48,260 nucleotides of DNA, from the NCBI RefSeq assembly GCF_000003605.2, contig NW_003105103.1, forward strand, positions 233,410 through 281,669. Reading direction: 5' to 3'. Origin of the DNA: Saccoglossus kowalevskii (Eukaryota > Hemichordata > Enteropneusta > Harrimaniidae). Position numbers and translations under genes: made by a program. Positions 13,301-25,300 of this stretch are shown here, in pieces (the stretch's first letter is position 1; every line of letters begins with the position of its first letter). The notes below the pieces were generated by a model. It saw nothing but the letters and a program-made list of their open reading frames with translations, made no database searches and was not told the DNA's origin.

Positions 13301-16300
13301 CAACTGGTCAGTGGGATCCTGAAGCATCGAGACTGCTTCATTCATCCTCAAAAACGAAGATGGTGGGGGCGGTCCAGCCTGCATAACTGAGGCGGTGGTG
13401 CGGCCAGTGAAAACAGCCAAAACCGCATTCCACTGTACAGAGGCAGCCCCTGCCACAAGAGCCAGATAACACTGCAGGATATTCCGCTTAGCCGTGTGGT
13501 GTCCCACCACTGGCTGTGTCTACTGGTCTAGGAGGCTGGTGCGTTTCGCCATTGATGCTTCAGAGTGCTTGCGGTGTTCCAGTGGGCTGGCCACAACTCG
13601 AAGGTTTAGGGTCGCCACTCAGTGTGTGGATTGTTTCAGAGTAACTGGTCGAAATATTTCATGAACGCGCCCACCCCTTTGCCCATCCCACCGAACTTAA
13701 AAAAAATTGTGTTACCGGGTCGGGGAGGAATCAAAGGATCCATTCGGGGCGCGAGATTTGACTCGAGACTCTGCTGGCTCCGGTCTCAAACACCACTCGA
13801 TCAGGCAGCACTTGATCCAGTGCAAAAGGTTGAGCATAAAATTGGCCTACCCTAAGGACATAGGCCTCTATCATGTGGGGGACCAAGGTCCACCCATCAA
13901 CACCATCTGTGCGCCCCCTACATCCAGCACTCTTCGGGATCCAAAGCAATACCGAATTCAGGACTCTGGATCCCGGAAGTGACAGTTCCACCGAGAGTGA
14001 CTGTTTCAGGATCGAGGTTGGGGTGGGGTGGGGGTTGAGCATCAGGTCACTAGGATCGATGTTCCCCCTCAACCCATGGCGTGGCTAACGAAGTCAATAC
14101 AGGGAACAGACTCTGAGGGGCCGCTCGAGGTTGCACATTTAAATGATACTATTTTGACAGCCATATTGGATTTAGTTAAATGGTTGTTATTCAATCAAAT
14201 GTTTCACAATTACATACATTCACACACACTAAACCATATCGCAGCAACTTGAATATCTGAAAAGTGTCGGCTAGAATTAAAGATTTGTCCTAATAGTTAT
14301 ATTTTCCATGTTGTAAAATTGTACCAAACGGCCATTTTGAATATATGCAAATTAGGTATATTTTGGAAGCCTAGATTTTCCTAGACTTTTAGTATGTCAA
14401 TCTACGCACCTCCTCGGAATGTATTGTGAAGAAATTATTTCTGTGGCAATTTGTGATGGGTCAAACCATAAATTGACTGGACTATAAAGCCAACTGTATA
14501 TTGCAGAATAGCCGGAAATAGTACAGCGTTACATTGTCAGTTCTTTTTTTTCTCGAGAACAATATCTCTAGATATCTGTAGACGGAAATGACATACCGGA
14601 ATGAATAGTTATGAAAATAATAGTAAATCATCCAAATTCACACTGAATACAATGGCGTTTTGGGTGTACACTTCGTGCACCAATATCTGTATTATATGTA
14701 TTAAATTAATTCATCACTATTCACATAAACACACAACGAAAATGGNNNNNNNNNNNNNNNNNNNNNNNNNNNNNNNNNNNNNNNNNNNNNNNNNNNNNNN
14801 NNNNNNNNNNNNNNNNNNNNNNNNNNNNNNNNNNNNNNNNNNNNNNNNNNNNNNNNNNNNNNNNNNNNNNNNNNNNNNNNNNNNNNNNNNNNNNNNNNNN
14901 NNNNNNNNNNNNNNNNNNNNNNNNNNNNNNNNNNNNNNNNNNNNNNNNNNNNNNNNNNNNNNNNNNNNNNNNNNNNNNNNNNNNNNNNNNNNNNNNNNNN
15001 NNNNNNNNNNNNNNNNNNNNNNNNNNNNNNNNNNNNNNNNNNNNNNNNNNNNNNNNNNNNNNNNNNNNNNNNNNNNNNNNNNNNNNNNNNNNNNNNNNNN
15101 NNNNNNNNTGACAAGACAGTGTACACAACGCTGGGAAGAACACTGGGATCTTTCAGTAAAATGGGTCCGGCATTTGTTGAAATCTTTCGTTATTTTGGTT
15201 GGAATAGAACGGTAGGTATACGACGATTAAAAGACGGAGGTCGTCGTGTCACGCATGTGCAAAATTCCGGTGTGACGACAAAATATGAGAGAACCCACAT
15301 TGGGTGGCCCACTGTGATGTGTATGGGTATTCGTTGAGTTTATTGTCTATATCAAGGGAATACAATTAATATGATTATCAAACATGCCTAGACAACATCG
15401 AGGATGTTTTTTGAAGCGATTTTCAAACACTCATCACTCGCATTCGATCCGTAATTTCGTTTACTGATCGAGTCAATAAAAAACGCAATGTGGAGCGGGG
15501 GGATTCTTATTCATAACGCACTTTTGGTTCAATCTAATGTGTACCGAATCCTAATAATTATTTGGTGGATTTGGATCTGTGAGTGATGCATTTCGAATTA
15601 GCATATATTCCCCGAATCATGTAATTACAATTGAAATGCAATGGTAAACCTTTGCTGATAAAACTGTAACAGTAAAGGTGATAAGTTAACTGATATGGAG
15701 TTTTAGATTCACCTTACTTACGTTACGACTATTTTTAAACTTAAGTTTTTGTTGTTAGGATTAAAACTATATCTCTTATATTTAGGTTATCCTGTCATCC
15801 GAGGATGCTGTGTGTTCGTATTCATCAGATGCAGTCAATGATGCCCTGAGCGAGAACGGAATCAAAGTGGATGACTATGATACGCTTCATCTGAATATTA
15901 CCGACAATGAGATGATACGAATTTGGGAAAAAACTAAACTTCATGGCAGAAGTAAGTACTTATGACGGGTTAACCAATAGAAGTTTATCAGACTGTTGGT
16001 CGTACAACGCCTGCCATTCTCTTGACCACATAAACTCGTCAAAGTTCAAACACAACCTTCGTGGTTATGCGTTTATGTAATTGTATATTTTATTGAATTG
16101 TTCTGTCTTTGTTTTTTGCACAACAAACAGTTATCATATTCTGTGCTTTTGCCACATTGGAGCGTCATCTCTTACTATTGGCACATGATATCGGCATGTC
16201 AAATGGGAGTATGTGTTTCTAAATGTTAAATTACTAGACGCGGATGAAGACATCCAACCCTGGTTTGCTGAGGATGATAGGGACGAAGAAGCAAGACACA

Positions 16301-19300
16301 TATATGGGTCAGTGTTTCAGGCAAGTATAACACAATAATCTGATTGACAAAACAATTGAACAATATTGTTTCGAAAATTACAAACCAAAAACGTTAGTAC
16401 CATAATACATTCGGCGAACCCAAATCATTTTCCTTGACATATTCAATTGTTTAATTGCGTCACATTGATCATGAGCTGGCACATTGAATGATAAATAGTT
16501 AGGTGCCATCTCTAAGATAACGACAGGCATTGATTCTCCACTTCGCTCCAGGATGGCAATAGCGGGGTTTCAATACATTTAGACAATTACGAATCACTGG
16601 CACTGGCACTGTATTCTGTCAATTTGTTCATTCAAGATAAGGGTTATCGACGACGTCGACGATTTACTGGTAAGATTGAAAAAATTGTACATTTAGCAGT
16701 CGAAAACAAAAACATACTTGGTATGGTAATTGAGTTCGAGGAAGCAACTAAAAGAGAAAAACTTAAGTCGTCAAAACATAGTAAAAAACTCATCCGCTGA
16801 GTGTATAGGCTGATGAATACGCGTGGACGATTATTCATCGCTAGAGCGGCAAGATATCGACTGATAAGGACCTAATTCGTTCGCTCGCATTAAACAAAAT
16901 ATTCGGGGAATTTCTAGACGTATAAAACTCCTTACAGAAATATGTTGAAACAATAAAAAGTTATTATTCGTGAACACCAGACGATTAATAATCTTATCAC
17001 GCGATCACGATTATCACGTTTATCGTGTTTATCAGCAAACATGGTCATTATGATGCATCAATTGCCGCCAGAATTCCAGCTTGAGAGTGAATTAACACTA
17101 CGGATTTTCTTGGGGATTTATAATAAAGTTAGTTTGACATTTATTTGAGAACCAACAAATTTTTGTGGAAGTGAATTTATTACCAGGGAAATGTTAAACT
17201 GTTAACTACAGGTGCTAAGGCAAAAATGAAAGGTGGGAAACTCAGTATGATTATAGACTTTTAATGAACTTTTCAGTTTATTTACTGGTAAAGTCGAAAG
17301 ATTTTTCAGTATTTTGAGTATACAATAAGAAGCTGGTGCATATTGCATAAATGGAGAGTACTTTAATTCAGGTTGAATATCAGCACTTGCTTAAATAACA
17401 GAGGTAGTCAAATTTCTGTAAATCGGATTCGAAAACTAAAACATGGTATAAAATAACAATATCAAATACCATATCACAGCGTGGACAATCGCAGTCATTG
17501 AAAAATACACAGTTCCCGTTCAAAATGTTCAAATTAATCTTCATGTACCAGACATTGTCTTGAAATATTCAAGAAATATATTTACGAGATAAAATACCAA
17601 AACAGTGTACATACAGAGTATGATAAATATCATGAAAAAAAAAAACTGGTTAACAGTGCACTGATCGAGTACAAGTACTTTCGAAACATTTTTCAATGCA
17701 GTGTCCAATGTCTGAAATGCAGTGAAAAGGTCAAAGTCAACTGTAGCTATTTAAATCAGCAAGCAGCCTGTAAATACAAACTGGAATGACCTGTTAAGAT
17801 AAATTTTAAGTACAATACTAGTATGTTCCATATCTAGTCTGTTACCAATAGTCATACTGTTCCAATTAGCAGCATCTATAATAATTAACTATACCAAGGT
17901 TACAAGACTGTTTATCATGCATGTACTGGCTCCAGAGGTTGATAGTGAGTGACACCCACAGAAGTGCAACAAAAAGATGTACTATGTCGACATTGATACG
18001 AACAATCATCCACGTTTTTTCCCAAAACAAACGTATTGCAATCATAGCTCACAGATATATTAGTTTTCGTCGTATTTGAAATGCAGCAAGGAATAGTATG
18101 TATAACATCTGGGTGTTGCGACTTAGACACTGTCATTAACATTTTTTTACAGGGTATATAATAAAACCAAATGAAGATGCGCCACGACAGGTGAATGCGG
18201 AAAATGTCAGCTCGTGATAAGTAAACCCTGACTAGATGAAATCCAAAAACTGCACTGGTACATGTACCTATGCTTGTGTACTGCGATATGTATAACGCAC
18301 AATCATATTATGCTAATATCATTAAAAAAAGAAACTAAAATAACATGAATCCTTCTTGGTGATTCATTATTTGTGCCTGAAATTGTCTTCAGGAATTTTC
18401 GTTGTATTACTTCTCAGATTTCCCAGACAAAGAGCGACAAAGAAGAGACGTATGCGTTTATGAAGGAAGTTTTGAATAAGTCTGCCGGTAATCCAGAGAA
18501 TATTACTGTTGACGCTGGTGTTGAAATATCGGTAAGAAATTATAGTACTGCTTCAGTTCTGTTGACAGACGTTAGACACCTACCAAAGCCGTCAGGTGGC
18601 TGCGAAATGTTGAAGAATAGCTATTACGGTAATGTAGATCAATTGTATGAATAATGTTACAATCTGAGGTCACTCAGACAGTACGCCGCGCTGTACTGGC
18701 TTCGTGCATACTTTGAGGTATCCTCTCAATAACCTCATAATACAGTGCAGTTATCAAAGCCGTATAAATGTATTCTCAATTTCTTTGTCTCAAAATATAC
18801 TTTTGTACCTGTGGGTCAAGTTTCTGTCATGTTCACAATAAGTTACGTCAAAGTTTATAATTCATTATCTGCAGAGTGGAATTCATTTTAACAAAAGTAG
18901 TTACATATGAACACATAAGCGGTACACGAATTACAACTACAAACGACTACGCCATAATTGAAAACCGTGTACACTAACAATGAAGTCGTCGTATTCGTTG
19001 ACTTTCTACAGGCTAGTCCATACAGTCCGTTCCTACATGATGCGATGATTCTGTATGCAATGGCTGCAAATAAAACCCTCGAGATGGGAGGAGATATCCG
19101 AGATGGAGAATTGATGTTTGACAACATGAAGGGTACTGTATTCAGCGGTAGGTTAACGACTCGTTAGTCGTCTACCATTTATCCGTCGTCTTTAGTGTTA
19201 CCTGTCTTTGTCATACTGATTACAATACACGTAGGCATATTTCCTGTTCTTATGAATAACCATTACATATGTTAAAGTTCGATTAGACATGTCCCACAAA

Positions 19301-22300
19301 TATACTTATTTTGGCAATACATAGCTAGTGTACATTATCCTGTGAGGGAATCATTTTTAAGCTCAGAAATTGTGATGGTGTAAGTTCATTCGACTCATTT
19401 ATGTCTGTCTCAATATTTCGGGTCATTTATAATCAGATTAAATAGTGTAGCTAGAAGAGTCACATTTCTTCATTTGGTGTAGTTAGGCGAGTCAATTGCG
19501 ACGAGTGACCATGGGCGCGTGGTTTGTGTTCAGTTTATATATAATTATACCAACCATTTGTGTACAGTGATTGTAAACAGGCAGAGTATCTAATTTGATC
19601 ATCTTTGTTGTAGGGATGTCCGGTACCGTGATGATGGATGACAATGTTGAACGGGAGCCAAACTATTGGGTGAAAGATTTGAGATCCGACGGTTATTTTG
19701 TAACCATCATGGAAGTTAGTGTAAATGCAGCAGGACAACGGGTAAGGGACAATAGCCAAGTTGTCATGCAAGTTGTATCCAAAAAATGTCGTTCAATTAT
19801 GTTGCACTGGCTTGCAATTATTTTCAACAATGTAGACCATTACTTCCGGAGATGGAATGACAAAACTAACGGTTTCCATTTTGCATTCTAACCAACGTTC
19901 CAAACCGTCTCATTAACTCAGAATTGTCGAATTCATAAACTCCGAGCAGAAATGCAACTAGTTAAATGTTTATTTTATTCTCGCAGAGCATGAATGTATT
20001 CGATGCTCCTATATGGGAAAACGAACAAATAGATACACCACCAGACACTCCATTATGCGGTTTTGTTAATGAGTTATGTCCGCTAGATGAGACAGGTAGG
20101 ATATTACTTATGTTATTCAACATATTACTCGTATTAGTTTATCTGCAATGTAAATGAGTGTAGGTAACAGCTTTTGTGCATCAGTAAAAGTACTTTATTT
20201 ATTTGAGATTACTATACTCTATAATGCTGAATGACTATACCAACAAATAGTTGTCTATACGAACATTTCCTACCTTCCAATCACAATCGTAGCACACTTT
20301 AATTATCCTGTCCAACATATCTCTGTGTGCCAGTTCACATGCGTAGGTAGTAGGGCGTCTTACATGAAATTCAACAAAGACATTTCAAGAGAAAAGCATT
20401 ATCTACCAATGTAAACACACGCGATTACGGTATCATGATGTCACTTGACTCTTTAATGTTATGTTTTTTGAATTTTAATATTTTATGTTACAGAGACGAA
20501 ACTGATAATATTCATCATTGTAGTCATTGTAATGTTTCTGGTATGTCTGTTACTTGTGCTATCTCTTTATTACCGGTAAGTTATGTGAATCCAACAAGAT
20601 CGCATTGCTATCATAAAGACCATCATTTATTATACTTATAGATGCCACAAATGTTTGTAACCACGTACTATATTGGATCACGCTCAGTATGACACAAAAT
20701 GACGTCACGTGGTTATATGTCTGTAATTCTGAATACACATGTTTCGAAAGTATCCTAAACATATATCTTATAAAAATGCAAGTGTAATGACTTATGTGCA
20801 CAGAAGAATTTATACTATCGTATTTGCTATTTCATTTTATGATTCAGACGTAGAAAGCTAGAGGAAGAGCTTGCAAATACACTGTGGAAAGTTCGGTATG
20901 AGGAAATTGTATTCAACAGCATCAGAAGTTTCGACAGTGGGGTATGTTGTCTTAGCGTAGACTACGACCACTATGCGTGTCGTAGATTTCAGGTATTGAA
21001 CATGTGTGCAGGTTCAAATATATCAAATATATCATGTTTCACCGAGTCTTATTCGATTCATTGCTTATTCATGCAACTTTAGTATTGCCAGATATTTATT
21101 TATTCATGTGTTTCAGGCTATGCTATGTATGTTATTGCAGATAAGTGAACTTAGCTCACGTACTTTACCAAACGGACACGGCATAGCAGCCGAACAGATT
21201 TTTACACAAACTGGACTTTATAGAAATGAACAGGTAGCCATAAAACGACTGAACAGAGAACGTATTGTTATCGATCGGGAAGCCTTGCGGGAAATGAAAG
21301 ATGTAAGTTTATGATCATGGTAACAGTAAATGCCACACTGTTTCACTGTCGTTGTTCCACTTTTCTTTGTTTTTTTGTGTACATTGCAGTTGTCCACTAT
21401 AGTGTATTTCGGTTGCCAGGCATGGTGTTGTGCTAGTCATACTCCGGCGCTCCCACTGTACGTTACAGTTGCCTTATTTTGGCTGCCCATTGTGAATTGC
21501 TGTCCTCATCATGTTGCTATGATTCTTCCATTGTGTTGTACAGTTTTGGTTCTTCCCCTGTGTTGTTGTGGTTTTATCATTGTATTGTTTCGTTTTTACC
21601 ACCGTGTTATTGTGATTGACCCACTCTGTGTTGCTAAACCAGCAATGCAACGTTTTTTACAATTCGGAAATGTTAAGGAATTAAAATCACATTGTTGTTT
21701 ATCAAATATGACATACAATATTCTACAGTATATGCGTTGCTGGGTGACACTGAACATCACCATCAATCATTTATGGCTGGCCGCATATCTTTTAATGTTA
21801 CACATTTTTGCGGAGTCACAAGTACGTTATTCCAGAGAATATGACGTAAACTAACAATATACTAATTTGTGCAATGATAATAGCATCATAACACCACCAC
21901 ACAGTTTGCATATTGTCAGTTAAATCATTGTTTTTTTTTCTCTAGTTGCGTGACATGCATAATTCGAATGTGAATCCATTCATTGGAATCTGCCCAGATG
22001 CGCCTAATATATGTATATTAACACGGTATTGTTCAAAAGGAAGCCTCCAGGTTAGTGTTTACACAGAACGCCTTTCTATAAAAATTAATAACTCAGATAA
22101 AATAAATGTATACTATAATACATTGTAAATCATCATGAAAACTCATTGTTTTAATTAAAAGCACGCAGTTTAAATTGAGAAAACATGTATTATTTTATAA
22201 AACATCTGTATTTTTATCAAAACATTAGTGTTTGGAAATGTTTTTGGTGAACATTAAGCACATTGTAAACACACAAAAATATACATTTTCAAAATAAAAC

Positions 22301-25300
22301 ACTGGGTTTTTACGGGGATACAAATGCGTCCTATAAAAAATCCAGAAAATAGAAACGCAAGATGGTCGCACACAAAAAATGTGTAATTTAATTCGGCTTT
22401 TTGTAAAATATAAACCAGGGGCAAAATATTTGGTACAATCGCATGAACGCAGACCGTAATCGGTCAAAATTGAACTAGTGGTCGAATCATACACTATGAA
22501 AATAATAAAGCTCTATCTGAGAGATATGCTGCACAACATCGTTGACCAATATATAAATAGTCACGACAACTACAGTGAAATGTCAAGCTATAAAACCAAT
22601 CCAAGATATGAACCTGACAATCTACTTATTACGGGCGCAGCAACAGATCATAAATTACGTAGAAAATTACATAGCTGTCGACAGAGTACATGAAGTACGC
22701 GGTCAATATCTAGTTACTTGCGTGAATAAGAAAAATAATAACTGCGAACGACACGTGGTTACTTGTATGTACACGCTCATTCAACGATCAGAATATACTG
22801 TCAGTAGTATGTGAACAGGTTACATGTTCGTTAAAGAAGCAACAATTTGGATCGATTGCTTTTCAGATTTACCGAGAAAGAAGGGAGTTATTCTAAATAT
22901 GGGTATGGTGGAATTGTTACTCCATTATGAAACGTCTTGAAAATGTTGTTGATGGCCAACAATGTATATACTAGTAATGCTTCAATTGCATTGTTTTGGT
23001 GATCGATGAGGCTTTTATCTTGAAAGACTGCGTAATCTATTCCGCTTGGGTCGCCTGTTAAAACAATTCGCTCTACTGTAGGTTGATACAAGATCGGCTG
23101 TCGTTAAAGGCGCCTATTCAAATACACACTGTAGTGGTTCAATATGCCAAGGGTTAGTTTTGAGGGTGACCCGAAACAAACGTTCCCTGGCTGGCGAAGA
23201 TGACTTCACCTTTAAAATGTATGTTTGCCTGAAACCCGTTTAAACAATAAGTGTAGAACGTTAACGTACCCGCTTCTTCGGTGTCCGCAATTGGCCACGG
23301 TGTCATCATTAAATAACATTCCGCCTATGTCTTAGATGATGCACCTCCAATTATCAAACTGTCTCTTCTTCATTAATATACTTCACAAGCTCGCAAGTTT
23401 TCGTGGATATCTTTTTTATGTATTATTTATAATATTCCTAATTTTGATGTTGAAAATCGGTTATAAATGCTTTTGACTACGTTCTCATTGTAACAGATTT
23501 GATTATATATGATTCTAGTGTTCATGTTTTTTTAGTTTTAGAAGCTACATATTTGTGACTGCATAACAGTGCTGTGTGGCAATCTTATTCATTCTAAACC
23601 AAGCTTCCCATCAAATTGCATTCGTTAACGAATGATACACGATAATAACCTAATATTGTTTGTAGAATGTTTTGCATAACGATGACATGAAGCTTGATTG
23701 GTTGTTTAAAACATCTTTTCTGACTGACCTAGTTTCGGTGAGTTTTATTGTTGAAGTCTTCTGTTCAAACCTAAGTGTCTATTCAATCGTAATCACTATT
23801 AGGGAAATATATTTAGGTGCGTATCAAAGCATCAATCATTTGAAGCGATTTTAAAGTGATGCGCTGCCAGGCATGTGGTCTATAAGGTAAATTTCATACA
23901 ACGGGAATATCCGGTTAATTTTATCTTACTCTCATTAATATATAATTATACAGTTAGAGTGTTTTCTATGTAAAATATTTAGGGAATGGAGTACTTACAT
24001 CAAGTCGACAATTGGTTCCCATGGCCGTTTGAAATCATCTAACTGTGTGATTGACAGTCACTGGATTTTGAAAGTCACCGACTATGGTTTAAATCGATTT
24101 AAAAACGAAACTCAGGATAATGGCGATTATGCTTATTTTACAGGTGAGCTATTTTAACAAATATTTCGCAATATGTTTGTATTTTAATTAACATTAGTTC
24201 AAACAATTATGTAAATATCGATATACGGGAACACAAATTGTTACACTGTTGTCTGAACATTCCCATAGAGTGATTGTTTCAATATCGAGTTATGATTTGG
24301 GCGTGGTTTTGCAAAAATGAGCATAGTTTCTAAAATATGGGTGTGGTTATATTTGTAATGCAATGGTCTTAACCCAAACAGTTCAGCGTATCCTATACTT
24401 TTCTGTTGGGCGCATTTACAAATTCTAATAACGTTCGTTTTGAACTCACCAAGAATTACATCTTATTGACGACAAACAAACGAAAAAAAAAAAAACGAAA
24501 AAAAAAACAATAGTCATATCGATAAATGTTTTGGCGTTAAAATAATTTCTAACATTCCTTGGGTCAGATCACCCGTGCAACCAGATCCGTTGAACTGCGG
24601 GAGTAAAATAATTATTTCACGCGTGAGTTGAGCGGGATTCAGGATAGCATCACACAAAATAATGTGAAGCACCATTAACATATTACGTTGAGAAGTAGTA
24701 CTAATGCGTCACTTTATTTGACTCACGTGGGAGTAAATTTGAAGTTTGTTTTAACTTTGAATATTATTACATAGTAGGCAATGCCCGGCGGGCAAGCACA
24801 GCCGAGCAGTTCATTGACCCAATAGAAGTATAACTAACGTAACCATAGAACGTTGAATGCGTGAACTGCGGAAATCGGGGTATTAATTCACGTGTTGAGC
24901 GGGATTCAAGATGGCGCCAAGCACGATTCGTTTTTCGTCGCTGATCAAAATGACTCTAAACACTATCTAAAATCCGTTGTCAGAAGATGTTTTATCATGA
25001 ATGAGTCGTTTCGCTTCACATAATTTCTTTAATAAAAACAAAATGGCGGCGCCCATTGACCAGAATTGCTCTCTTTCAAACTCTTGGTGTATATTGATTT
25101 CCATACTCTTTATATACACATGTTATCTATAGATATCACTTTTATTGTATTAAAATTGCAGGCCAGCTGTGGACTGCACCAGAAATCTTACGTATCAGTC
25201 AACGTCCACTTAACGGCACGCAGAAAGGCGACGTATACAGCTTTGCTATAATTATCAGAGAAACATTGACCAGAAGTGGACCTTTCGATACGGAAAATCA

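Larger units (their letters stand above)
9952..14484 (-). mobile_element. DIRS-like tyrosine-recombinase retrotransposon, degraded, with inverted terminal repeats
   Basis: A 4.5-kb element inside intron 1 of receptor cyclase A, coding on the minus strand. Its ends are inverted copies of one another for about 360 bases. Read on the minus strand, the order is reverse transcriptase (from 12926), RNase H (from 11987), then tyrosine recombinase (from 11714), the order known for DIRS and Ngaro elements. Inverted rather than direct terminal repeats favour the DIRS1 type. The frames are broken by stops and shifts, the RT catalytic YLDD reads YLDG, and the recombinase is split by a solo LTR and lacks its catalytic C-terminus. 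The copy is therefore inactive. The region at 12927-14129 is where a gag-like ORF would be expected, but I could not recognise one. Confidence 0.8.

Noticed and set aside
14601-15215. 204-codon open frame on the plus strand
   Set aside because: Most of it is N; only the end from 15109 is a real exon, and that is read in another frame.
16209-16237. 29-base mini-intron with gt..ag ends
   Set aside because: It would restore frame but remove [10 protein letters not shown], which looks like the family's DYVFF segment, and 29 bases is very short for an animal intron. Kept only as an alternative to the frameshift.
16551-16672. Open stretch with a cag acceptor and a gtaaga donor in intron 4 of A (encodes [15 protein letters not shown]...)
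   Set aside because: It would enter in phase 0 and leave in phase 1, putting exon 5 (phase 0) out of frame. The family sequence joins exon 4 (SVFQ) directly to exon 5 (ISQTK).
21330-21854. 174-codon open frame rich in Cys, Val and Leu
   Set aside because: It coincides with a degenerate TG-rich repeat inside intron 11 of A. No start context, splice partner or family match.
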